Shown piece by piece: positions 40,524 through 51,300 of a stretch of 64,000 nucleotides of DNA. The notes under the pieces were generated by a model, which did no database searches, was not told the DNA's origin, and saw only the letters and a program-made list of their open reading frames with translations. The first letter of the stretch is position 1, and each line of letters opens with the position of its first letter. Made by a program: the position numbers and the translations under genes. Source of the DNA: Caecitellus pseudoparvulus (lineage: Eukaryota > Bigyra: Bicosoecida); the NCBI GenBank assembly GCA_965644315.1, contig CBFFRQ010000149.1, positions 48,941-112,940 on the forward strand, written 5' to 3'.

Positions 40524-41662
40524 ATTCAAGTTGGCGGAATGCAAGCAAAGCTCGATTGTTTTGGTCACGTTCATCTTGCTTTGTTTGCCTTGCTCAATTC
40601 CACCGCTGAAACAGTTGGAGCGCGGTGCTCGGCGTTGTCGCTCAGAAGTCGCATGCTCAATGCACCACTTTCCCATTTTATCTTCCGTTGGAGCTTGCTG
40701 AGTGATTGGATGTCGAGGTCTTATGTTTCCGCATCTGCGCTCAGTTAAGAAAGGCCACATTGTCAAGTTCGAAGCGCCATTTGGGTGTGCACCAGCCGGC
40801 ACTTCCCACACGAGGGAGCAAATTCGCACACGCAAGGAAGTGTTGCCGCTTCAACCTTCAAGGCAGCATTCGCATGCCCCATGCCTCTTCAGGCCGTAAC
40901 CACCCGGCGCCGAAGAAGCAGTCCTGAACCAGCCGTTTGTGTGCGCCTCCAACAATTTCCGCAACCAAACCACCCGAGCACTACTCCCCTCCCCTCAGCA
41001 CAGTATGCCATATACTCTCGTCGTGCGTGAAAATATATGCACTCAAAACACGTCTTCGTTGGTATGGCCTCGCTCTGCTTGACTTTGCACTTGCGGACGT
41101 GTCGCTAACGGCACCCTCGTTTCTACGCGCGAAACGGCAGCTGCGAGCTCACTGATTAATCTGCCCTTTCCCTTGCTCGCAACCATACCAGGCATGTACA
41201 ATAACAGGGAATTCAAGACAGGTGAGGATGCATAAGCCAGCACAGTACACAGCCGCCAGAGCCAAGGGTAGGCACCTACACACTGAAGTCGACTTGGGCA
41301 AGTACCACCTCACAACCCGACCACAAGCCCCCTGCCCCGACACAGGAAAATCACGCCTCGCAAGAGATCCGTATCACCCTAGTACACAATACGAAAGGCC
41401 TTGTGTCCAGCCATATTCCCTGCAGCCAGGTACGTTACGTGGCTGACGCATCATTCGCCCAGGTGGGCGAAGTCCACGCTTATGCCAAGCTCCAACGCAC
41501 CCCAAGGGCTGCACGCGGCAAAATACATTGACAAACAAACCCACATTGCATTGAGGTTCATTTCATGTAGTTTTAGCGCCGGAAAAGCCACTTTCATTCT
41601 GGCAATATCTAGTAACATCTTGTACGCGCACAAGAACAGTATGGCATCTAGTACCCCCCTTG
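40524..41662. other. Right non-coding part of the CACTA-like element
   Basis: About 1.1 kb from the accessory gene stop to the right terminal repeat. Frames are short. Repeated CTAGTA and GTACCC words near 41,375-41,385, 41,608 and 41,648 recall the terminal repeat and may be subterminal sites. Confidence 0.4.
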
Positions 41663-41697
41663 CCTTGTAGCGTCTAGTACCCCTCTAGTACCCCTGC
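41663..41697 (-). repeat. Right terminal inverted repeat of CACTA-like element
   Basis: The reverse complement of the left repeat, 34 of 35 positions matching. A further partial CTAGTACCCC word lies just inside at 41,648-41,657. Confidence 0.8.
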
Positions 41698-42479
41698 GGT
41701 GGAACGGTGACGGGGCGCCCAACTGCCAGCGAGCTTTCCGAGCCAAGGGCGTACGCCCAGGCGGTTTGGGGCATCTTACGACCTCAGTAAGCATACTCTG
41801 ATGAAGTCAATGCACTCCAAAGTTTGTCCGTGACCCATAGCCCTGCCACTGAGACACGGCCCAGCCAAGCTCACGCAAGCCAACCGCGCCCACGCACTTT
41901 CCATCTCGTTCCGAGGGCCGGACTCCAGAGTCCCTGGCTACCACGTTCCCCACATCAAAGGCGCCCAACTGCCCGCAGAGAGCTCGTAGTTCACTAGCGG
42001 GTGCTGGGAGTCGCTCCTCTTCCAAACCAGGTGCCACAATCACGACCCCGATACCGAGCTTCAACGTCAGTGTCCCAACCCAGGAGTGTTCCTGAAAGAG
42101 ATGCACAACATGGAGTCCCAAGCATACCAGTGTGAGCCTGTACAGTCCTTGGCACGAATCACAGCTGCATGGCGCGGTGCTGCTCTCGAGCCTGCGTTTC
42201 GCCTTGCCCGACTTGCTCGCAGCAATCTCGCACTTACCGTCACTGGAGTGGCAGGCAGGGCCCGTGGTGCCTGCCTCTTACCACACCCAAGACGCACATT
42301 CCAGCCTTGGAGGGCTTTGGATGCCTTCAGCCACCTCTGTCATACGCCACAGCAACGGTGATGCCTCCCCACACAAGAGCTGGCTCTGGCACTGGAGGCG
42401 CTGGCAGCCCTGACGGACCCCCCAGCCCCGGTGGCAAGTGGCTGCTGTCCCCATATCCTCTCTGAGACACAGCCAAACA
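41698..42479. other. Flank of the CACTA-like element, no gene seen
   Basis: No supported gene. The first 60 bp outside the right terminal repeat contain CGGTGACGG and CTGCC in the same spacing as the reverse complement of the left flank, so weak inverted similarity continues beyond the terminal repeats. Confidence 0.35.
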
Positions 42480-43610
42480 GCACCTGCACCATACCCTTCC
42501 AAACGGCCACAGCACCACTTCGTGCAGCCAAGCTTTCGCCAGCGCAAGAGCCAAGGTGCGTGCCAGAGCTGCTGCGGCCAGCTGGTTGCTGCTGGGTGCC
42601 GCCCCTGTCGGCGACGAGCTCACCCAGCAGTGCTCCAAGGACGACGTGGCTCCTGAATGCCTTCCCAAGGCTACCTTGGGCACAATCATGCCTCCCAGCG
42701 CCGCTGCCTTTGCTGGCACAGTGGGTTCAGTGCTGGGCATGCTCATGGCGGTCCCTGTGCAGCCTGTGACCCTGGGCATGCTTGGAGCAACTGTCATGAC
42801 CTCCCGTACAGCACTGAGCCGGGCTAGGCTACCGCCCCAGCATGGCGAAGGGGTGCTGGTGGCCTTCCCACACGACCCTGCTGAGATAGGCTTTGTCGGC
42901 GCTGCAGGATGAGCAAGGCTTCGTGGACGCCGCGCTGAAGAAATATGCGACTAAGAAACGAGGCAACATGTTGTGCACGTCCGTCGAGCCATTTGATGTC
43001 ATGGAAGGCATGCCAGGCACCCTGGCAGGCACGGCATGTGCCGTCACGAAGGAACTATGGTCCGCACAGCTCGCCGCGAACGCCGCCCTGGCCGACTCCG
43101 CACACACCTTGCAGGACCAATGTCAGTCCATAGGAGCGCCATATCTTCTTGGCGATGTACTCGGCTCACCCCACTGCCAGGCCATGCCAGCGGAGCGAAC
43201 CAGTCCCGGTTTGTTGCTGCCACATACTGGGCTGTCTGAGGCGACACCCACAGCAACACGGCCAACTCACTCCACACAGATTCGGCACAATGGACACTAG
43301 AAAGATCCTGCAACACTCCTCAAGCCTCACTGATGGTGCCCCCAGCTCACTTCGAGGTGGCCGGCACAGCGCCAGGTTCGAACGCCAATACCGCTCAGGC
43401 CAAACGCCTAGCTCTCCCCATGCAATGTGCAGCACAACAGTGCACAGGTGGACAAGGAAGGGTAGCTCAAAGTCCCTCCGATCAGCTGGGGGACAACCTG
43501 CGGCAGCGCTGAGTGTTGGAGCAGGGCTAGTATTGTGCTGGGTGGGGTGGAGGGAGTTTCATCCTGAACGGCGCAGATTGAAAAGCCGCTTGCTGCAAAG
43601 TCTGGAGCAC
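42480..43610 (+). pseudogene. Dispersed repeat R, copy 2 (most complete degenerate gene copy)
   Basis: The plus-strand frame reads LLLGAAPVGDELTQQCSKDD, then SAAAFAGTVGSVLGMLMAVP, LSRARLPPQHGEGVLVAFPH, a frame change near 42,895-42,905, and MSALQDEQGFVDAALKKYAT with GNMLCTS and GTLAGTACAVTKELW. About 1.05 kb aligns by eye with 58,150-59,250, including a non-coding tail (GGGAGTTTCATCCTG at both). Stops, frame changes and missing start argue for a decayed gene or transposon-derived repeat. The protein is not recognised. Confidence 0.55.
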
Positions 43611-44166
43611 GCTGGAGGTACTGCCCGCGTGAGGCATGTCCTGCACATGTCTGGATCCATTTCACTCTTCGGCACCGGGAAGCGTCACCTTGCCGGCGGC
43701 GAGAGTGCCCAGCCACTGTGGAGCTGGCGCTGGGCGGTGAAAAACGCGAGGCCACACCGTTGCAAGGCCAAGCTGGACACACTCCCTGCCTTGGCACAAC
43801 TCAAACCAAACATTGCTGTGGGCGACAGAAATCCAGCCTGGAAACAAAAATGCAATGAAGTCCACCAGCTCGCTTTCGTTGTGAGCCTATCTATCCGTGC
43901 ACTGTGCCAGGAGGTGGTGCGTGTCGCGCTGGCGTGTCGCCTTCCGTAGCGATTTCCGCACAAGCAACCCGGCCGCATTCTTCGCACAAACATGGACACA
44001 GCCACAGCATCTGCATGTTAACAGTCTTGACATTGACATTGTTCCACTGCTTCCTCTACTGCGCAGCTGTTGCTCTTCTCCGCAACATTACGGAGCTTCA
44101 CGTGCAGGAGCTCGTCTATACCTATCTTCAACTTCAGCTTCGGCCACTGGCATCCAGGCGTCATTC
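43611..44166. other. Region upstream of ankyrin copy 5
   Basis: The frame of the ankyrin gene is open back to 43897, but this part lacks repeat features and is taken as 5' flank. Nothing else is supported. Confidence 0.4.
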
Positions 44167-45216
44167 ATGGCAACCATTGATGATGCAGCCTGTATCAAGA
44201 CCCGATGGGAAGCCGCTTGCGAGGGAGAGGATGCAGATCAGCTGTGGCAGATGTTGCAGCAAGCCAGCGGCCACACTGCCACTTTCTTTGAGGCACTGGG
44301 CAGTTCAGACACAACAGCAGGGTTTCAGGTTGCGTGCCGAAAGGGGCATCTGGAATTGATGCGTGAGTTGCTGGGCCTGATTGGGACGTGGGCAGTCGAT
44401 GTGCACGCAGCGGATTGGGCTGGACCTGAGGCCGGCTTTCGAGATGCATGTGCCAATGGCCACACAGACATCGTGCGTGAATTGCTGGGCCTTGCTGGGG
44501 TGCGGGAGGTGGACGTACACGCGGCTGCTTGGGGAAGATCCGAGGCCGCATTCCGAACGGCATGCCGTCGAGGCCACCTCGGCATCATGCGTGAGTTGCT
44601 CGGCCTCACGGGGGCGCGGGAAGTAGATGTGCATGCAGCGGATGGGGAAGGACCTCACGCTTCTTTCCGATGGGCATGCGCCAATGGACACACACTCATA
44701 TTACGAGAGTTGCTGGGCCTCACTGGGGTGCGGGAGGTGGATGTACATGCGAGGGATGGGGGTGGACCTGAGGCTGCCTTCCGATTGGCATGCCGGTATG
44801 GACGTGCAGACATCGTGCGTGAGCTGTTGGGCCTCACTGGGGCGCGGGAGGTTGATGTGCATGTGGCAGATGCCGTTGGACCTGATGCTGCATTTCGACA
44901 GGCATGCGCTAGTGGCCACACAGGCATCGTGCGTGAGCTGCTGGGTCTGACTGGGTCGCGGGAGGTGGATGTGCATGCGGCGGATGGGGTTGGGCCTGAG
45001 GCCGCCTTCCGATGTGCATGCGACAGTGGCCACATAGACATCGTGCGTGAGCTCCTGGCACTCACAGGTCACCGAGCCATCCCAGTTCAAGTCTGGCGAG
45101 GAAAAGGGAAGTCTACCTCGCAAGCTGCGCGTCATGCGGTGTGGGCTGGCACCAGCACACGGCATGGGCGGCGAGACATGCTCTTGCTGAGATCTTGTGG
45201 CGCAGAGCAAGCATGA
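44167..45216 (+). CDS. Ankyrin-repeat protein, dispersed copy 5
   Basis: A 349-residue protein from ATG 44167 (TTCATGGCAACC). It begins with a segment related to the array genes (KTRWEAACEGEDADQLWQML), then has seven ankyrin-like repeats of the REVDVHAADGxGPEAAFRxAC type, and ends in the same C-terminal cap in diverged form (WAGTSTRHGRRDMLLLR). It lies about 19 kb from the array and its repeats are more alike one another than those of the array genes, so it has had its own repeat expansion. Function as a binding scaffold is inferred. Confidence 0.85.
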   Translation: MATIDDAACIKTRWEAACEGEDADQLWQMLQQASGHTATFFEALGSSDTTAGFQVACRKGHLELMRELLGLIGTWAVDVHAADWAGPEAGFRDACANGHTDIVRELLGLAGVREVDVHAAAWGRSEAAFRTACRRGHLGIMRELLGLTGAREVDVHAADGEGPHASFRWACANGHTLILRELLGLTGVREVDVHARDGGGPEAAFRLACRYGRADIVRELLGLTGAREVDVHVADAVGPDAAFRQACASGHTGIVRELLGLTGSREVDVHAADGVGPEAAFRCACDSGHIDIVRELLALTGHRAIPVQVWRGKGKSTSQAARHAVWAGTSTRHGRRDMLLLRSCGAEQA

Positions 45217-45340
45217 TGAAGATGCCCCAATGCATTGAGCGTGGCTTGCGCGGTGCCAACTGCAAAGACCGGGAGCCGGTGAATTGATAGAACACACGCA
45301 AGCAGCAACACACATACACTTGCTAAACACGACATGAGGT

Positions 45341-48300
45341 TCACGCTTGGGATCTCTTCGGTTTGGTTGACTTGCGAAAGATCTTGGGGACTGCTGCCAC
45401 GGACTTGGCCCGCTGTTTTATCTTGTCTGCCTGAGTTTTGATACCGAGTTCTTTGAGGGCAATGGAGCTCCAGACCTTGTAGATGACAGCAAACAGTAGC
45501 TCCACCACGACGGTAGGCATGATGCCAACCGTAAAGAGCAGCACAACCGCTGCGAACTCGACGTACAAGTCTGTGCCAGAGATGGATGTGATGAGCGAGC
45601 CGAAGACAGCAAAAAACAAGAAGGCATTCATGAGGATAGAGATTTGGTTGTATGAAAGCGCCATACGGATGTACCCCGAACAAAAAAGACGGGCGCCCGT
45701 GCGCAGGCAGCCAATGGCTGAGCGCTTCCATTGGCCCAGAGCATCAATGAGCGTCAAGGTATCGGACGGGCGGCTGGCAGAAAGCGCCTTTTCAAAGCAT
45801 GGTAGGCTGTCCACGCCCTCTTCTTCCATGATTTCTTTGATTTGATCTTTGGTGAACTTTTGCCGCCGCCCACACGACTTGAAGGCAGCCCAGTGAAACT
45901 TGTGCTCCAGAGCGACATCCACTGCCACGGCTGGGTCAACTGCGCAATACTTGAGAAAGCGTGTCGGCCAGGAGTTGTCCTTGCTCTCCATTCCTCTCTG
46001 AACTTGTCGCCGCGCCAACTTCATGGTTCTCTTTGCCTTCTTGATGTTGGAGCTACTTTGTTTCTTCAGTGGGCCGGGTTGCGTTTTCCCACGAGCCTTG
46101 AGCCCAGCTTCTGTGCCAGGCACAGTCTGTTCAGACCCAGACGCGTGATGAGAAGTCTTTGACACAGAGGGAGCTTGTTTGGACGACGAAACTGCTGTGA
46201 ATGGCGCGACGGCCTTTGCAGCAGCTGTGGGGGCCGAGCCTCCCTTGTCAAGAAGCGGCGGGTATGGCCGAGGTGGTGGAGATGGCGACCTGGATAGCGG
46301 TGATCTCCTGCCAGGCGGGGCACTTGGTGGTGATTTGGGCCTCGGGGGTGGCGGAGGTGGGCTGGAAGCCTTCGCAGGAGCTGGTTCAGTTGCATCGTCG
46401 CTGCCCGTAGAAACATGCGCTCCTGAACATGCTTCCAATTCGTCCAAGTCCACCGGCAAGGGTTGTGGATGTTGTGTGGTGGTTTGCATCAGCGGTGGTG
46501 TTCTTGCTGCGGTGCCCACTTGAGTTGCTGGTGCTTTCAAAAGGACCTTGGCATGTGTGGGGCGGAAGCTGCTTCGACTTGAGGCTGAGCTGTCGGAGAG
46601 GTCTGAGCTCGAGCCAGAGCCGAAAAACCCTCCAGGCTCTGAATCGCTGCTGCTGCTTCTGTCGGTGCTGCTTTCTGTGTCCGCTTGCTTGGAGAAGCGC
46701 ATTGGGAGCTCGTGCGAGGACGATGGCGCGACAAAACCTGCACCTGTTGACTCAAGTCTCGATTCACGACTGATGGTCGACTCAGTCGAAAGCGACTGGG
46801 ATCCTGACAAAACTGGCGATCTCTTGATTGGCAATTCTGCTTCCGAATGCTGTGAGGAAACGCTTCGAGCTGCTGCTGATGAAGGAAGATGCGATGATGA
46901 CCTCGTGAGCTTGTGCGCTCCAGCTGTAGCTTCTTCACCCTTGGGTGCTCTTGATCCTCTATGGCGTCGCCTTGTGGTTGCAAGGATGGCAGATGGGCTG
47001 AAAAAGGACGCAGCAGCGAGAGCCGAACCCGAGGTGTGGAGGCATGAGGCAGTGCGCGGTGCATGCAGGGGGTTCTCAGCCACTATTGATCGTTCCCATC
47101 CGACACCCTGTGCAGCTGCCTTTGCACTTGGGCTTGCCTCAGAGTAGCGCTTTCGTCTCAACCGTTCGGCGGACATCATTGCTTCCCTCGCGGAGGCCAG
47201 CTTTGGCGTGGCACCGCCCAGGTTCTGACGAGCCAGTAGCAACGGATTACTTGTGTTCTGTGTGTCCGATCCTTCTGCGGCACTACACAAGCTCTCAGCA
47301 AGCGAATCAGGGATAAGATGGTCGTCCTCGAGGCCGGCTCGTTGCTCACGCATCGACTGACGTTTCCGGATGCAGGGTGCTGAGACGCTTTGTCTTCCAC
47401 CCTGACTGGAACGGGAAATGCTTGCACGCGCGCGAGCACTTCTGCCAAAGGCAGCAAGTGGGTTGACTCGGAACAGGGGATCCTCGTCCGGGCATCGCGA
47501 TCCGGAGTCAGCAGACTTGGGTGCTTGATCTCCCCCACCCAGACCCAAGGCCTTTCCGACAACGGACAACCCAAAGACAAACTTATGAGAAGGTGACTTC
47601 GATTCAACAGCCTGAGTTTCGTCAGGGAGCATCCCCTCCTCATGCCGCTTGGTTTTGCCTCGGTCAAGCACAGAAGTGCTGCAAGATGCAGTCTGGTGCA
47701 CAGCGGGCGCTGAAGCACCGCGCTTTGAATCAGTGCCTGGAACATGCAGCTCACTTGACAAAACTGCAGCTTTCGGCCCAATCTGCCTTTGCCGACTTTC
47801 TTCACGTTTGGAGTTGTAAACTTCCCTTGCGCCACTTCGCGCGCCCTTGGACGCCATACCGCCGGGGAAAGCTTTCGGCATTGCGATGCTCGTTCGCTTG
47901 AGAAGCGAATTACAGGACGCATCCTGGTGTTTGAGCCTGGCTGTGTGAAGGGGGTTTTGAAGGTGCACTTGAGGCGGCAGTTCACGGTGCAATTTGCGTG
48001 GCGGGGGTTGGAGCTTGGGTTGGGTCGGTGTGCCTCCAGGTAGCCCCGCCAGAGGCTGCTGCAACTCGTGCACAAGAGGCGTACCTTGATCCTCTGCGCT
48101 GGCAGACTGCTGCTTTCTAAGAGCTTGCGTTGAGTGAGGCCTCAAGGACCGCCTCCTGTACGTGCTTCTCCTTCGGGGTCTCTGAGTCACCTCAGTCTCT
48201 CCTTCGGACGAGCAGCTATCGTCACCCTTGGATTGGGCATTACACCCTTGCAAGAACTCAGTGCTTTTCTGAAGTTCTTTGGAAGCTTCTTTCACGCGCG

Positions 48301-51300
48301 CTGCAAGTTTTTTCTTCGGCTTGTCACCAAAACGCCCGGACTTCACGGCCCGTACCCAGTTCAAAGAGACACTCACATCGCCATGTGGCCGCACCAAGGC
48401 CAGCAGGAATGCATAGAAAGAAAGGGCAAGGCAGAGGAGCAGCGCTGAAAACGTCGGTCGGTCCCTGAACACAGTCGCTAGCGCTGCGACTGCCATGCGC
48501 TGCGCAAAGTGCAGAACGGCCCAAAAGTACATGGAACGGGTGTACGGCTTGTACAGCTTGCCAATCAGAGTGTGGACGAAAGCTGCGTACTTGTGCAACT
48601 TGAGCAGTGCCAAACTGTGAGTATTTTCTTCTTCAGAGTTCTTTGCTTTGTCTTTAGTACGGGTTTTGCCCAGCTGCTCGTCAGTCGGCTCTTCAATGGT
48701 GTGTGGCTTCCCGCTGCTGATCTTCTCAATGTTCAGTTTCACTGCTTGCCGGTTCCACACGAGAACGCAAAAGAAAAGTACTGGCACCCCAACACCGTAC
48801 CCGAATAAAGACGCATATGCGAGCGCTGTGAGCTGCTCGTACTCCTCCCCGAAGCAGTCCACGCTCACGTCTGCACTCAGCACACGCTTGCCGCCAAGTG
48901 GAATGCAGGAGAACACCTCCAGTGCAGATGATACAATGCCGACGTACATGAATGAGATGATGCTGACTGAGAACTCCAGGAACTTTCGCAAGGCTTCCGA
49001 GCTCTTTGCTGTAGAGTCCCGCTTGAACAAGTGGACCAGCCAAGGTAGCCCCGTGGCCAGAGCCATAAACCCAATCAAAATGAAAGGAGTCAGCTGGTAC
49101 ATCCTCCATGAATCAAAGAAAGTCAGTCGGTAGCCCGACTCCATGAGGGCACAGGGCAAGTTGATGCTGGAGATGTCTAGCTGGAGCGTGCTGCCTATGG
49201 ACCCGGCAGTCTGAGCACCAGACCCCCACCGCATTCTGAGCTTGACCGCTTGACTGAGCAGCTGCAGAGAAGAAACTGCCATGCCAAAGCCGATGAGGGA
49301 GGGGGCGTGTCTAAGGAACTCGAAAGTAATCGCTAGGAAGGGCAGAGCCACTACGCAAAAGAGAACAATCAGCAAGGGATGCACGGCTGGTGCGTCACAA
49401 GGAGCACAAACCCTGGTTGCCCCAGGCTGCCGGCTGCTATTCTCGTCACAAAGCTGGCAGGCAACACCAGTGTAGCCTTCAGCGCACGTGTTGTTGCCAA
49501 GACATGCTTCTGCTGGCACACAAGGCGTCAGCAGGAAACGGGAGGCAGAGGTAAAATTGGCGCTGGAGGCGTTGAACCTCGGGCTCGCCAGGCGCCGGGA
49601 AAAGGTAGACGACAGCTCACCCACGATTGAGCTGGCCGAATCTTCAGCGCCAGCGAGGAAGGATTCCAGTGGGGTGCTGTCCAAGTGAGCCCAGTTGTCA
49701 GAAAGGGCCGTGGTGAGGTCGTGTTGCCAGAACCCTGGCCGCGACACGGGCGGCGCCGTGCCTCCGCCACACTCTGTCGGAGCTTCCGCCCCTGCTGGGC
49801 AGTCATCTGTGGCGCACCTTGGGCAGGGCAGGCAAATGTCAGTGTCTTCCAGCATGGCGAAGTAGCCAGTGTCACAGATGGCGCGAATGCCGGACTGCTG
49901 CGCTGTCAAGGTTGTCGTTTGGCCTGCGACGGCGACCTTCACGCCCTTGCGGCCGATCACCATGCCGTCGAGCTGGCACTGCAGCTCAGAGTCGCTGCTC
50001 CAGACGGTGCGGGCGCCGACCCTGCGCTGGCAGAGTACTCCTCCGATGGAGACTGCTTCGTCCTCAGGGGAAGGCTCGAACAGGCCAAAGTTCCAGCCGT
50101 GCAGCACCACAACTCCACCACGAGCATCGACAAACAAGTCCTCCACCCGCTGTGACGACCCCAGCACAACTTGATTCAGCTGTGTGCCGAGTATTTCAAT
50201 TCCTGGGCTGTTCGAACGCACGAACTGCACCGTCGGGCCTTCCAAAGTTGTGAAGTTGCTGTCTTGACTGTTGTGTCGCTGCTGCCCCAAGGCATGTAGC
50301 CGAGATGGCTGGCCGCCAGTGGCGACGAATTGCAGCAGAGCGATCACAGGCGGGTCATACGAAAAAACGACACCGTTGGACTCATCCCCGAGAATCGATA
50401 CATGCAGGGTCAGGTTGGCGCCAGATCCAGGTGGCGTGCGCACCAGCAGCTCGTCGTGTGTGTGGTGAACAATGTCCCCCGAGTCGATGAGCGCATTTCC
50501 CAGGTGCACCTGGGGAGCAACGAGTGAGGGGATTCCGAATGACGATCCAATAATGCGTACAAGGTCTCCCCCCACTGTCCGAGAGTGCGTAGGCCATGGC
50601 ACTTCATACGGCCGGCGTGCCCCAGCGTACTCGAGCTGGAAAATGGACGGCGCTGCATACTCGTACGCTCTGCTCGCAATGACGCTGGAGAATTCGCTCA
50701 GTCCCTCGGCTTGTCCTGCCGTGAGTCGGTCATGCACGTAGACTGTAATAGCGACGTCTTTCAGGCCATGCGGAGGCAGGCACTCGATGAGCGTGTCATT
50801 CCATGACAAAATTGCACACTGCTGCCCCCCAATGAGAACGGCATTCTCGTAGGATTCGCTTGGGCTGATGCACAAGGTGGCATTCAGAGGGCAAGTTCGG
50901 ACTGCTGCCACACCACGGGATTCGCGGCTGGTGGACCAAGTGGACTTGGCCCGCAGCAGCCCCGGGCCAAAGTTGTCACCGTGGATCCGCACCCAGTGAC
51001 TCGCATTCGTGACAACACTGCGATCGTAGTCCCAAGCACCCGAGCTTGTCGACTGGAAGCCCTCCACGTTGGTAATTGTGGGCTGCATGTATCTAAGAAC
51101 GGAAGCAGGGTATGCGAGTTCAGGAGCGCCTGGCAAGTACGGCCTGAGCTCGAAGCGGCCCTGGCCTGGAAGTGTCGCAAACGTAATGCTCGTGTCGGTC
51201 CAGTTCACTATCTGGCCATCTGGCATGTCGTTCCAGACGAGGCCTCCTGATACATCCCTCTCGCCTGTGCGCACTTGCAGTCGGCCTTGGACAATGCCAA

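Larger units (their letters stand above)
32917..41697. mobile_element. CACTA/Plavaka-like DNA transposon, about 8.8 kb
   Basis: The ends are inverted repeats: 32,917-32,951 reads GCAGGGGTACTAG, a second AGGGGTACTAG, then ACGCTACTAGG. The reverse complement of 41,663-41,697 matches it at 34 of 35 positions. Inside are a divergent pair of genes: a transposase with a Plavaka/EnSpm-like core (minus) and a three-exon accessory gene (plus). Its left part carries a 144-bp and a 147-bp sequence, each duplicated, with a foreign 1,211-bp insert. The target duplication cannot be decided because the terminal bases are palindromic. Confidence 0.75.

Noticed and set aside
46548-47147. Plus-strand ORF of 199 codons within the giant cadherin gene tail
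   Set aside because: It is antisense to the low-complexity Ser/Pro-rich tail, has no independent start context and shows no domain.
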